A stretch of DNA of 64,000 nt from Candidatus Alloclostridium intestinigallinarum (GTDB taxonomy: Bacteria > Bacillota > Clostridia > Christensenellales > UBA3700), in contig CAJFJA010000003.1 of assembly GCA_904382605.1 (NCBI GenBank), forward strand, positions 100,599 to 164,598, read 5' to 3'. Below are positions 32,790-42,889 of this stretch, piece by piece. Each line of letters begins with the position of its first letter. Within the stretch, counting starts at the first letter, position 1. The notes below the pieces were generated by a model. The model was not told the origin of the DNA and did no database searches. It saw only the letters and a program-made list of their open reading frames with translations. The position numbers and the translations under genes are program-made.

Positions 32790-34046
32790 ATGTATATCAG
32801 CAGAAACATAGAGTCGGTGTTATTGAAGCGGGCAAAGAATAGCAGATGTATTCTTGTTACAGGGGCAAGGCAGGTTGGTAAGTCAACATTGCTTAAAACG
32901 TTATTTCCGAATGTCAGATACGTAACTTTTGACGATAAGCTCTTGCTAAGCACGGCAATTGAAGATCCGAAACTTTTTATAAAGAATCTTCCTAAACCGT
33001 CCATCATAGACGAAGTACAATATGCACCGGAAATATTTCCGTATATCAAGATAGAGTGTGACAAGCCCGATATGTACGAGAATTATTATTTGACAGGTTC
33101 TCAGCAAATGAGTTTAATGTCAAAAGTTCAGGAATCGCTGGCAGGCAGAATATCCATTTTGGAATTGCAGGGATTATCGTTGCGTGAACTCGGTGGCATA
33201 AAATTCAACAAGCATTTTGTTCCCACGGAAGAGTATATATCGGAAAGAGAACTTTACTTAAAGCCATATAATAACCTTTGGCAGATGATACATCGCGGTA
33301 TGTATCCCGAAATAAACGTCACCGAACGTGAGTGGCTGGACTTTTATTCATCCTATGTGAGAACATATCTGGAACGGGATATCAAAGAGGAGATCGAAAT
33401 AAAGGATACAATCGCGTTTACAAGATTCCTTTCAGCCGTTGCTGCGAGGACTGCGCAGATGCTGAATTATGCGGCAGTGGCGCAGGAGGTCGGCGTGACG
33501 CAGGCAACAATAAAGAATTGGATATCTGTGTTGGAAAGAACCGGAATCATATTTATATTACAGCCGTATTATTCGAGCCATTTAACAAGGGCGATAAAGA
33601 CGCCGAAACTGTATTTCAGGGATACCGGACTTGCTTGTTATCTATCCAAATGGAACAGTGCGGAAGCTTTGGAACAAAGTGCGGTTGCGGGAAATATGTT
33701 TGAGACGTTTGTAATTTCTGAGATATTGAAGTCTTTCAGTAACGAAGGGAGTGACTATTCGTTTAATGTGTTTTATTACCGTGGTAAAGATAAAAAACGT
33801 ACAAAAGAAAACGGGGAACTGATTAAAGAAGAAAGCGAAATCGATTTAATTATAGAGGAAAACGGTGTATTGTATCCCATAGAAATTAAAAAGAGTGCCA
33901 ATCCCAATAAAGCGATGGCGTCGGCGTTTGACGTATTGGATAAGGATGTGGAAAAGAAAAGAGGAATGGGTGCGATCGTTTGTTTGTATGACAGTAAACT
34001 ATATCTTGCAGACGACTTAGTGGTTTTGCCGATAGAGTATATTTAG
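32790..34046 (+). CDS. ATP-binding protein, AAA_14 + DUF4143
   Basis: A 418-residue ATPase of the AAA_14/DUF4143 class. Walker A is GARQVGKSTLLK (about 27-38) and Walker B is SIIDEVQYAPE; a TGSQQMSLM sensor-like stretch follows. The C-terminal DUF4143 domain has the nuclease-like pattern ESEIDLIIE...PIEIKKSANP, a D-E-x-K arrangement recalling PD-(D/E)xK folds. These genes are widespread in anaerobes, patchily distributed and of unclear function. The gene is clearly more AT-rich than its neighbours and stands next to an IS30 remnant, which suggests transfer. A second, distinct member occurs at 52467-53648. ATG follows AAAGGTGG. Confidence 0.85.
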   Translation: MYISRNIESVLLKRAKNSRCILVTGARQVGKSTLLKTLFPNVRYVTFDDKLLLSTAIEDPKLFIKNLPKPSIIDEVQYAPEIFPYIKIECDKPDMYENYYLTGSQQMSLMSKVQESLAGRISILELQGLSLRELGGIKFNKHFVPTEEYISERELYLKPYNNLWQMIHRGMYPEINVTEREWLDFYSSYVRTYLERDIKEEIEIKDTIAFTRFLSAVAARTAQMLNYAAVAQEVGVTQATIKNWISVLERTGIIFILQPYYSSHLTRAIKTPKLYFRDTGLACYLSKWNSAEALEQSAVAGNMFETFVISEILKSFSNEGSDYSFNVFYYRGKDKKRTKENGELIKEESEIDLIIEENGVLYPIEIKKSANPNKAMASAFDVLDKDVEKKRGMGAIVCLYDSKLYLADDLVVLPIEYI

Positions 34047-34296
34047 ACTTGATGTGCTTTTATGATGTTAATTGCAAAATAAACTTTGCTGCGTATTTAT
34101 TTTTATAACCTATTTTGAGAACGATGTGTCAGTTATTACTTGCATATGTAATATAATCATACTGCAGATTCTAATTTTGCGGACAGGTAGTTAAGTCACG
34201 ATTATAAAATAACCGGCTTGCCGGGGTGCAGGACAGATTTTATACACATTTTACATTTGCTGTCGGAAAAAATTTTTTATACACGCCGAAAATTCT

Positions 34297-34325
34297 TTTA
34301 CAATAAGGCTCAATTGTGTTATAAT
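34297..34325 (+). promoter_or_regulatory. Promoter of the dehydrogenase-malic enzyme pair
   Basis: TTTACA (34297-34302), 17-bp spacer, perfect TATAAT (34320-34325), 51 bp before ATG 34377. The rest of 34047-34296 is AT-rich and holds nothing recognisable apart from a CCGGC-TT-GCCGG hairpin near 34211. Confidence 0.65.
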
Positions 34326-34376
34326 TGCACGTGGTTTAGAGGGAAAAGAGGAATACAAGAGGATAAAGAGGTTTTT

Positions 34377-35312
34377 ATGGACAGACATTCTAAAATTTGT
34401 ATAATCGGTGCCGGTATGGTGGGCGCGACTTCCGCATTCGCCATTGCCACCCACAGAATTGCTTCCGAACTCGTCATTATCGACGTCAACAAGGAAAAGG
34501 CGGAAGGCGAAGCCATGGACATCAACCACGGCCTTATCACCATGGGTTCGATGAATATCCATTCGGGTGAATATTCCGACGTTAAGGATTCGGATATCAT
34601 CGTGGTCGCGGCAGGCCTTGGCAGAAAGCCCGGCGAAACGCGCCTCGACCTGGCGGCAAAGAATATCGGCATTGCAAAGGACATCGCGCAGAACATTATG
34701 AAGTTCTATAACGGCGGCGTCATTCTGGTGGTATCCAACCCCGTTGATATTCTCACTTACGTTATTCTGAAGGAAACGGGTCTGCCCGCAAACAAGGTGT
34801 TCGGCAGCGGCACCGTGCTCGATTCCGCGCGCTTCCGCTATATGCTCAGCGTGAAGATGGGCGCGGATATACGCAACATTCACGGCTTTATGGCGGGTGA
34901 ACACGGTGAAAGCCAGTTCGCCGTATGGTCGAGCGTGCACGTTTCCGCCATGGCGATGGACAGCTACTGCGCAAAGCGCGGTATCGTCATCGACAAGGAC
35001 GAACTGGTGCAGGATATCGTATCTTCCGGCGCCCAGGTCATCAAGCGCAAGGGCGTTACCAACTTCGCAATCGCCGCAATCGTGGCGGAGCTGTGCGCCA
35101 CCATCATGGGCGACAGGGGCAGCATTTTCAACGTGACTTCGCTGCTCGATAACTATTACGGCATTTCCGACGTGTGCATCTCCGTGCCCTGCATTCTGGG
35201 CAAGGGCGGCGTGAAGGAGCATATCGCCTACGACTTCAACGAGGACGAAATGGTAAGGCTCAAGGCTTCCGCACGCAGCATACGCAACTTTATGGACGAC
35301 CTCAAAATATAA
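34377..35312 (+). CDS. mdh: Lactate/malate dehydrogenase family, predicted malate dehydrogenase
   Basis: A 311-residue NAD-dependent 2-hydroxyacid dehydrogenase. The Rossmann loop is GAGMVGA (11-17), the NAD ribose-binding acid is D36, the catalytic pair is D149/R152 with H176 in GEHGESQF. The substrate-loop reads LGRKPGETRLDL: the residue before KPG is R83, where Bacillus lactate dehydrogenase has Gln102 and malate dehydrogenases have Arg. Together with the malic enzyme 30 bp downstream this favours malate over lactate, although the overall sequence resembles LDH and many such proteins are named so. ATG 34377 is chosen because the upstream in-frame codons precede the promoter. It would reduce oxaloacetate to malate. 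Confidence 0.8.
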   Translation: MDRHSKICIIGAGMVGATSAFAIATHRIASELVIIDVNKEKAEGEAMDINHGLITMGSMNIHSGEYSDVKDSDIIVVAAGLGRKPGETRLDLAAKNIGIAKDIAQNIMKFYNGGVILVVSNPVDILTYVILKETGLPANKVFGSGTVLDSARFRYMLSVKMGADIRNIHGFMAGEHGESQFAVWSSVHVSAMAMDSYCAKRGIVIDKDELVQDIVSSGAQVIKRKGVTNFAIAAIVAELCATIMGDRGSIFNVTSLLDNYYGISDVCISVPCILGKGGVKEHIAYDFNEDEMVRLKASARSIRNFMDDLKI

Positions 35313-35342
35313 AATATATTTACCTTATAAAGGAGAAATAAA

Positions 35343-36515
35343 ATGGATAAAAAGCAATATGCGCTTGAAAAGCACCGCGAATGGGCGGGCAAGATAGAAG
35401 TTGTTACCCGCGCGCCCATCACCAACCGTGAAGAGCTTGCCGTGGCGTATACTCCCGGCGTTGCAGAGCCTTGCCTGGAAATTTCCAAGGACGTAGACCT
35501 TTCCTACACTTACACCCGCAGGGCGAATCTGGTGGCGGTAGTCACCGACGGCACCGCCGTTCTGGGTCTGGGCGATATAGGTCCCGAGGCAGGTATGCCC
35601 GTTATGGAAGGTAAGTGCGCGCTGTTCAAGACCTTCGGCGACGTAGACGCTTTCCCCCTGTGCGTCCGCTCCAAGGACGTTGACGATATCGTCAAGACCG
35701 TGGCGCTGCTTGCCGGCAGCTTCGGCGGTATCAATCTGGAAGACATCTCCGCTCCCCGTTGCTTTGAAATAGAAAAGAGGCTGAAGGAAGTGTGCGATAT
35801 TCCCGTATTCCACGACGACCAGCACGGCACCGCGGTGGTTACCATGGCGGCTATGCTCAACGCTCTCAAACTTACGGGCAAGAAGCTGGAAAACCTCTCC
35901 GTAGTTGTAAACGGCTCGGGCGCGGCAGGTATTGCAATCACCAAACTTCTGATGAGCAAGGGCTTGAAGAACGTCGTGCTGTGCGACCGTAAGGGCGCAA
36001 TCTACAAGGGCAGGGACGGCCTTAACGCCATCAAGGCGGAAATGGCGGAAATATCCAACCTGGAAATGAAGAAGGGCAGCCTTGCGGACGTCATCAAGGG
36101 CGCAGACGTGTTTATCGGCGTTTCCGCTCCCGGCAGTCTGACCAAGGAAATGGTTAAGACCATGAACCCCGATCCCATCGTGTTCGCAATGGCGAACCCC
36201 GTTCCCGAAATCATGCCCGACGAAGCTCTTGAAGCGGGCGTTAAGATAATGGGCACGGGCAGGAGCGACTTCCCCAACCAGATAAATAACGTGCTTGCAT
36301 TCCCCGGTATCTTCCGCGGAGCGCTCGACGTGCGCGCAAGCGACATCAACGACGAAATGAAGATAGCCGCCGCGGAAGCCATCGCAAACGTGATTCCCGA
36401 AAGCGAGCTTCGTCCCGACTATATCATTCCCGATTCCTTCAACCCCCACGTTAAGGACGCCGTTGCAAGCGCCGTCAGCGAGGCCGCAAGAAGGACGGGC
36501 GTTGCCAGAATTTAA
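35343..36515 (+). CDS. NAD(P)-dependent malic enzyme (oxaloacetate-decarboxylating)
   Basis: A 390-residue short-form malic enzyme converting malate to pyruvate + CO2 with reduction of NAD(P). Conserved parts: the tyrosine-containing AYTPGVAEPCLEI, GDIGPEAGMPVMEGK, the metal-binding FHDDQHGTAVV, the nucleotide loop VNGSGAAGIAI and FAMANPVPEI. Length is typical of the about 390-residue bacterial class. An AAAGGAGAA ribosome site precedes the ATG, 30 bp after the dehydrogenase, so the two are one operon. With PPDK 3 kb upstream they could convert PEP-derived oxaloacetate to pyruvate (malate shunt). A diverged palindromic element and a strong terminator follow. Confidence 0.95.
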   Translation: MDKKQYALEKHREWAGKIEVVTRAPITNREELAVAYTPGVAEPCLEISKDVDLSYTYTRRANLVAVVTDGTAVLGLGDIGPEAGMPVMEGKCALFKTFGDVDAFPLCVRSKDVDDIVKTVALLAGSFGGINLEDISAPRCFEIEKRLKEVCDIPVFHDDQHGTAVVTMAAMLNALKLTGKKLENLSVVVNGSGAAGIAITKLLMSKGLKNVVLCDRKGAIYKGRDGLNAIKAEMAEISNLEMKKGSLADVIKGADVFIGVSAPGSLTKEMVKTMNPDPIVFAMANPVPEIMPDEALEAGVKIMGTGRSDFPNQINNVLAFPGIFRGALDVRASDINDEMKIAAAEAIANVIPESELRPDYIIPDSFNPHVKDAVASAVSEAARRTGVARI

Positions 36516-36526
36516 TTAAACACATC

Positions 36527-36660
36527 AAGAAGGTTTGAATAAGGCACTTTTTGCATGATTTTTTCGTAACATTCCGCAAGAAGTCGCCCGATGTAGCGTT
36601 AATACTTCGTTCCTTCTTGTGAAAATCTTATCGAAAATTTTTATGCGGAAAGCGTGCATA
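36527..36660. repeat. Diverged copy of the 160-bp palindromic element
   Basis: Aligns with the 18.3-kb unit through GCATGATTTTTTCG, CCCGATGTAGCG, ACTTCGTTCC and ATCGAAAATTTTTATGCGG (compare GCGTGATCTTTCCG, CTCGACGTAGCG, ACTTCGCTCC, GTCCGAAAATCTCTACGC). The stem arms here are CAAGAAG / CTTCTTG, different in sequence but still complementary. It lies in the convergent gap after the malic enzyme. Confidence 0.7.
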
Positions 36661-36667
36661 CAGTAAG

Positions 36668-36694
36668 GCGCGGGAGCGGTTGCTCCCGCGCTTT
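36668..36694 (+). terminator. Malic enzyme operon terminator
   Basis: Perfect 10-bp stem GCGCGGGAGC-GGTT-GCTCCCGCGC followed by TTTA. Confidence 0.8.
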
Positions 36695-36749
36695 ACTATA
36701 TACGCCGTACCCGCTCTTCATAAGTTGAGAAGAATATTTACCGCTTCCG

Positions 36750-36778
36750 AAAAAAGCCCCGAAGAAAACTTCGGGGCT
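36750..36778 (-). terminator. Terminator of the minus-strand membrane protein gene
   Basis: Perfect stem AGCCCCGAAG-AAAA-CTTCGGGGCT; on the minus strand it is followed by a run of six T. It lies 32 bp beyond the stop at 36810. Confidence 0.8.
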
Positions 36779-36809
36779 TTGGGTATTTGTTGTCGCGTTG
36801 TTACAGCGG

Positions 36810-38198
36810 TTATTCGTCTATGTCGTCCGTGCTTATCTTCTTCACCTTTTTGGTGGGGCGGATGATAAGCAGAAGAATAAGCAGTACCACCAGAATTGCG
36901 GGGGAGATGAACATTGACAGGTTCACCGTGAACGTAAATCCCAGATCGAGGTAGGTATTGCACAGGTAGCTGTACAGCCATGCGAACGCCGCTACGAAAC
37001 CGGTCAGAAGAATTGCGCTTATCGTGGTAAGTTCGTTGCGCGCCTTCCATTGGCGTTTGCGCCATCTGTCGCCCACGACGTAAGTTTTCGACGCCATGAT
37101 ACAGCCCATAATCAACGTGGCGATTACCATAGCCGCCGCAACGCCCAGCGGAACGAGCCACAGCCGGAAGTCGAATTCGGCGGGAATATTTGCGGTAAAC
37201 ATACCGGAAGCCACCATCTGGCCTATGCTCATGGAAACCGCCGAGCCGCCTTCTACCGTTGCGGTAAGCGGATTGGTGAGGGAAAGGCTGAATGCGGAAA
37301 TGAACGCCGCGTCCATAAGCATATATCTGAGCAGACCTTTGCCGATGAATTTATTGGGATAAGCGGCGTAGCGCACCACGCCCACAATCAGCATTCCTGC
37401 AAATGCTGCGCCGAACAGCACGTATAAGAATATGCCCGGTTCGCCCACCGCGCCCAGCTGAAGCATAAGCAGGGCGAGAATCGTGAACATACACACGAGA
37501 GGGAAGGCGATGTGCAGGCTCTTGCCGTTGCGGCAGAATATCAGGATGAACAGTCCCTTCAATACGAGTATGGCAAGGGAGAGTACCGCAAGTCCCATGG
37601 GAAGCACTGCGCCCACGCCCAGCACGGTAAGTCCGAAAGTTACGTATACCTGGACGGTGTCCACGACCGTGGTTTCCTCTCCGGCGGAGTCCTGTCCGCC
37701 CGAAGGAGTGAAGGAAGCCTGCAGACTGCCGGTCGTATATTTCAGATTGATAAGCGCGCTTACCAGCACATACTTGGCGTAGTTGATTTCCGTATGGTTC
37801 GCCATTGCGGTTTCAAGCGCTTCGCGCGCGGCGGCGCTGTCCGTCAGATCCGCGCCGGAGGCGGTCACTTCATCCGATATCAGCTTGTCGGCTGCAGTCT
37901 TGTAATCGACAAGTTCCTGGTCGTTCATGGCAAAAGCGGTGAAAGCCGAGCCCATCTGAATCATGTTCTGGCTTACTTCCGCCTGGGTGCCGTCGGGCAG
38001 GGTATAGATGCCGAAAGTCGCGTTGGAAAAAGCGCACGCGGCAATGAGCGCGATGCACACGAGCAGCACCAGGACGTTGCCGACAACGTGGAATTTGCTT
38101 TCGAATGCGGCAAAAGCCCCGGGCGCGCGTCTGCGCTCCTTAACGGCAGGCTTTTTTTCTTCTTCGCCGTCCAAAGTTTTCACTTCTTCGTCACTCAT
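36810..38198 (-). CDS. Multi-pass membrane protein of unknown function
   Basis: A 462-residue protein that I cannot assign. It starts with an acidic/basic cytosolic part (SDEEVKTLDGEEEKKP), then a membrane helix at about 36-58, a soluble portion of about 115 residues (probably outside) and roughly seven further membrane helices, ending in a charged tail (TKKVKKISTDDIDE). ATG 38198 is favoured by the GAGGAAAT site; the neighbouring ATG at 38201 and one at 38213 are alternatives. It stands alone between a terminator and the SprT-like gene, both on the minus strand. No transporter motif, ATP-binding site or lipobox is visible. Confidence 0.7.
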   Translation of the reverse strand: MSDEEVKTLDGEEEKKPAVKERRRAPGAFAAFESKFHVVGNVLVLLVCIALIAACAFSNATFGIYTLPDGTQAEVSQNMIQMGSAFTAFAMNDQELVDYKTAADKLISDEVTASGADLTDSAAAREALETAMANHTEINYAKYVLVSALINLKYTTGSLQASFTPSGGQDSAGEETTVVDTVQVYVTFGLTVLGVGAVLPMGLAVLSLAILVLKGLFILIFCRNGKSLHIAFPLVCMFTILALLMLQLGAVGEPGIFLYVLFGAAFAGMLIVGVVRYAAYPNKFIGKGLLRYMLMDAAFISAFSLSLTNPLTATVEGGSAVSMSIGQMVASGMFTANIPAEFDFRLWLVPLGVAAAMVIATLIMGCIMASKTYVVGDRWRKRQWKARNELTTISAILLTGFVAAFAWLYSYLCNTYLDLGFTFTVNLSMFISPAILVVLLILLLIIRPTKKVKKISTDDIDE

Positions 38199-38291
38199 CA
38201 TATTTCCTCGCATATAAGTTCATAATTTATTATACGCAAATATTATAACACTCAAATAAAATTAAGTCAAAATAATTACGCGTCCGCGCGT

Positions 38292-39002
38292 TTATTTTAC
38301 ATATGGGGAGCGGGGACAAGACCGGTTTTCCTCTTTCGCCTTTTGAAGCATGGCGGTGGGCACGTAAAAAAGTACGCCGTTAAACTTGCCGGGAGTGCTC
38401 ACTTTGACGCTGGCGCGCTTGGTAATGCGCGTGATTATCCCTTCCAATATTATGCCCGAATGCTGAAAGCATACCCTGTCGCCTTTGGCGAACTCGTCCC
38501 CGTCTACGTTGCGCATACTGTTGGATTTGGTGGGCAGGGTATGTCCCACCGCGGCGGAAGGGTCGTGTCCGAAGTAGTATGCCGACAGCTTTTTGAAGCG
38601 CGCGCCGTGGGCGGTCTTGCCGTACTTCATCTTTTCGATGAGGTGCGTGAGTTCGTGTTCGAAAACCAGAAGGGCGGCGTCCAGAGTGTTGTACACGCGC
38701 GTTCCGTCTATGTCCGCAAAGGGGATTTTTCCGCGCTGCATACGCATAAGAGGGTAGGGATTCAGGTCCACGAAATACTTTCCGTCCTTGTCGCGGAACA
38801 TTCCCGACCAATTGGAATTCGTCCTGCCGTAATAGCGTACGACCACGTTATCCGGCTTGCTTAAAAAGTCGTCGCGCAGATTTTTCGCATATATACCGAA
38901 AAGCAGAATAAGGTCGCTGTTGTAGCACCTGACAAGGCCGTCCTCTTTTGTCCAGCCCGCGCATCTGTCCAAAAATTCTTTCTTTATCCGCTCTCTGTCC
39001 AT
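38292..39002 (-). CDS. SprT-like zinc metallopeptidase domain protein
   Basis: A 236-residue protein. The motif H116-E-L-T-H120 in VFEHELTHLIEK, followed by HGARFKKL about 14 residues on, matches the SprT-like fold (HExxH with a downstream His). The C-terminal part (about 150-236, e.g. KGDRVCFQHSGIILEGIITR) looks like a small beta-barrel. SprT-like domains occur in DNA-protein crosslink proteases (Spartan) and in many uncharacterised bacterial proteins; the substrate here is unknown. The start at ATG 39002 gives a sensible N-terminus but has no good ribosome site; the upstream frame runs through a short repeat and is unlikely to be translated. Confidence 0.7.
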   Translation of the reverse strand: MDRERIKKEFLDRCAGWTKEDGLVRCYNSDLILLFGIYAKNLRDDFLSKPDNVVVRYYGRTNSNWSGMFRDKDGKYFVDLNPYPLMRMQRGKIPFADIDGTRVYNTLDAALLVFEHELTHLIEKMKYGKTAHGARFKKLSAYYFGHDPSAAVGHTLPTKSNSMRNVDGDEFAKGDRVCFQHSGIILEGIITRITKRASVKVSTPGKFNGVLFYVPTAMLQKAKEENRSCPRSPYVK

Positions 39003-39020
39003 GTATCCGAAAGAAGTTTT

Positions 39021-39110
39021 TCCGCCCCTGTACGGCAAATTCGCCGCTCTCCGCGGAAAAATTCCGCCCCTGTACGGCAATTGCGGTTATGCGTTTTTCC
39101 GCCCCTGTAC
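39021..39110. repeat. Short repeat TTCCGCCCCTGTACGGCAA, three copies
   Basis: Copies at 39020-39038, 39062-39080 and a partial one at 39097-39110, between the SprT-like gene and the alkyltransferase gene. Each contains GTAC. It sits just upstream of the SprT-like start on the minus strand. Confidence 0.6.
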
Positions 39111-39135
39111 CCGATTTTTCCATTCGAAGCGGAGA

Positions 39136-39450
39136 TTATCCGAAGCGGTACCCGTACTTATCCAGATCCACCGCGCCGTCGATTACCTCCACGCCTTCCG
39201 CTTCCAGAAGTTTCTGCTGAGCCTGCAAGCCGCCGAAAGCAAATGCGCCCGAAAGTCTGCCTTCCCTGTTCACCACGCGGTGGCAGGGAATAATGCCCGG
39301 CTTTGGGTTGACGTGCAGGGCGTAGCCCACCTGCCGCGCCATACGCGGCGCGCCTATCGCCCGCGCTATCTGTCCGTAGGTGACAACTCTGCCGCGCGGC
39401 ACCGTGCGCAGCACTTCGTATACGCTTGCGAAAAAGCCCGTGTTTTCCAT
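39136..39450 (-). CDS. O6-alkylguanine-DNA alkyltransferase-family protein, single domain
   Basis: A 104-residue protein consisting only of the DNA-binding/active-site domain of the MGMT/Ogt family. The helix-turn-helix region VPRGRVVTYGQIA and the alkyl-acceptor cysteine in IIPCHRVV are both present, followed by the family's GGLQAQQKLLEAEG. The N-terminal ribonuclease-like domain of full MGMT (about 160-180 residues) is absent. Alkyltransferase-like proteins of this size usually have Trp in place of the cysteine; this one keeps PCHR, so it may be a minimal active transferase. It lies 10 bp after typA on the minus strand and is probably cotranscribed. Confidence 0.85.
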   Translation of the reverse strand: MENTGFFASVYEVLRTVPRGRVVTYGQIARAIGAPRMARQVGYALHVNPKPGIIPCHRVVNREGRLSGAFAFGGLQAQQKLLEAEGVEVIDGAVDLDKYGYRFG

Positions 39451-39459
39451 TATACTCCG

Positions 39460-41280
<1,821 letters not shown>

Positions 41281-41302
41281 AATATATACCTGTAAAAATT
41301 GA

Positions 41303-41770
41303 TTACTTATTCAAGTCCACGGCAACAGCGTAAAGTTTGCCGTCCGCCGCGTTTGCGTAGCAGTAGGTGCCTTTGTAGCGCAGGGAGCCGGGATTGATGA
41401 AGGTTACGCCGCCTTCTTCGGTTATGAGCGCGCGGTGGGTGTGCCCGAACAGCACATAGCCGGCTCCTTCTTCCTTGGCGCGGGCGAGAAGTTTTTCCAG
41501 CCTGGTGCGCACGTTGTACAGGTCGCCGTGCGTCAAAAGCATTTTCGCCCCGCCTATCGTTACTACCTGTTCTTTTTCGCCGCTTGCGTCGTTATTGCCG
41601 CGCACGGCAATAACTTTGCCGCCGTAACTGCGCTTTAAGGATAAAACGTCCGCCTCGCCGTCGCCCAGGTGGAGGATATAATCCGCTTCGTCCATGGCGT
41701 TAAGTACCCGGGCTGGCATATTCGACATTCCCATATTGTGGGTGTCGGAGATGATGACCATCGTCTTCAC
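41303..41770 (-). CDS. YfcE/MJ0936-family metallophosphodiesterase
   Basis: A 155-residue cytosolic calcineurin-like phosphodiesterase. Metal motifs in order: SDTHNM (D-x-H), LHLGDGEAD, VRGNND, LTHGD and FGHTHRA. Proteins of this type hydrolyse phosphodiester model substrates; the physiological target is not known. It overlaps rdgB by four bases (stop/start ATGA on the minus strand), a pairing conserved in many Firmicutes (rdgB then ysnB/yfcE), which supports both calls. Confidence 0.92.
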   Translation of the reverse strand: MKTMVIISDTHNMGMSNMPARVLNAMDEADYILHLGDGEADVLSLKRSYGGKVIAVRGNNDASGEKEQVVTIGGAKMLLTHGDLYNVRTRLEKLLARAKEEGAGYVLFGHTHRALITEEGGVTFINPGSLRYKGTYCYANAADGKLYAVAVDLNK

Positions 41771-42348
41771 AGCTTTTCCTCCAGGGCGCGCAACGCTCTG
41801 CCGCGGTGGGACACGGAATTTTTCTCTTCCTCGTCAGCCTGCGCGAACGTCTTGCCCAGCTCCGTGGAAAAGAACACGGGGTCGTACCCGAAGCCGCTTT
41901 CGCCCATCGGTCTGTCGGTGATGTAGCCGTAAGTCCTGCCTTCCGCGGTTATCTCCCTGCCGTCGGGGAACACCAGCGCCACCGCGCAGGAAAAGTGCGC
42001 CGTTCTGTCGCGCTCGCCGCGCTCTTCCGCCTTGCGCAGGTTTTCCAGAAGAAGGGCGATGTTTTCTTCACTCCCTCCGCCGCTGTATCTTGCCGAGCGC
42101 ACGCCCGGCGCGCCGTCCAAGGCGTCCACGCACAGCCCCGAATCGTCCGAAAGCGCGGGAAGGGAAGTAAGGCGGCATATCTCGCGCGCCTTGATAAGCG
42201 CGTTTTCCTCAAAGGTCGCGCCGTTTTCTTCGGGGTCTGCGTGCACGCCCGCTTCTTCCAGAGTGAGCGTTTCGCCCAGCGCTTTTCCCAGAATTTCGCG
42301 TATCTCTTTTACTTTGTGACTGTTGTTGGTGGCAAGAATAACCTTCAT
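41767..42348 (-). CDS. rdgB: XTP/dITP diphosphatase (RdgB/HAM1)
   Basis: A 193-residue non-canonical purine NTP pyrophosphatase that removes ITP, dITP and XTP from the nucleotide pool. The N-terminus ILATNNSHKVKEIREIL, the central LSDDSGLCVDAL and the C-terminal GFGYDPVFF and SHRGRAL motifs are all present. Length is normal (about 195-200). It overlaps the membrane protein gene upstream and the phosphodiesterase gene downstream by four bases each, so three or more minus-strand genes are translationally coupled. Confidence 0.97.
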   Translation of the reverse strand: MKVILATNNSHKVKEIREILGKALGETLTLEEAGVHADPEENGATFEENALIKAREICRLTSLPALSDDSGLCVDALDGAPGVRSARYSGGGSEENIALLLENLRKAEERGERDRTAHFSCAVALVFPDGREITAEGRTYGYITDRPMGESGFGYDPVFFSTELGKTFAQADEEEKNSVSHRGRALRALEEKL

Positions 42349-42845
42349 TCTTCTTCCTCGCTGCCCACTATTTCGTATTCCGCGCGCTTTGACAGTTTTG
42401 CGACGGATTTCGCGAACGAGTCGTAATCGTCGCGCTTTATGCGTATCATTTCGCCTTTGACCGCCGCTTCCGCTTCTTCTTTTTTTCCTTTAATCTCCGC
42501 GGCGTAATACATGGCGAGCGCGGTGCGCTTTTCGTCCGAGCGCATTTTCAGAATATCGTCGTAAGGAATGCGTCTGACAAAAGGCCCCAGATTGATATAC
42601 AGGGCGCTTTTGCCCAGCGTGTAGCCCGAACCCCATACGAACGAAGAAAGCAGAGCCGCCGCTAAAACCGTCACCACGCAGGCGGTTATGTCCAGCGGGT
42701 GGTTGTAGGAAGTAAGCCCCGCCGCGTCCGAAAGGCGCAGGACGTTGACAATGAACGCCGCAAGCATTATAATAACGATAAGCGCGGCGAAAACGTGATA
42801 TACCGGATGCAATAAATAAAAATACCGCTTTTTCACGATAGACAT
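42345..42845 (-). CDS. Membrane protein with PH-like domain
   Basis: A 166-residue protein with two predicted membrane helices (about 13-35 and 53-72), followed by a soluble part beginning GSGYTLGKSALYINLGPFVRRIPYDDI, a pattern seen in bacterial PH-like (YcxB/DUF1200-type) domains, and a charged C-terminus ending in glutamates. Function unknown. It is the first gene of the minus-strand group with rdgB and overlaps it by four bases. It diverges from the DUF2156 gene at 42890. Confidence 0.65.
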   Translation of the reverse strand: MSIVKKRYFYLLHPVYHVFAALIVIIMLAAFIVNVLRLSDAAGLTSYNHPLDITACVVTVLAAALLSSFVWGSGYTLGKSALYINLGPFVRRIPYDDILKMRSDEKRTALAMYYAAEIKGKKEEAEAAVKGEMIRIKRDDYDSFAKSVAKLSKRAEYEIVGSEEEE

Positions 42846-42889
42846 TATATCAAAACGCGCACGATATTACAAGGATTTACAGGTGGTTT

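Noticed and set aside
34377..35312. Plain L-lactate dehydrogenase annotation
   Set aside because: Not excluded, but the Arg at the specificity position and the malic enzyme partner argue for malate; kept as a predicted malate dehydrogenase.
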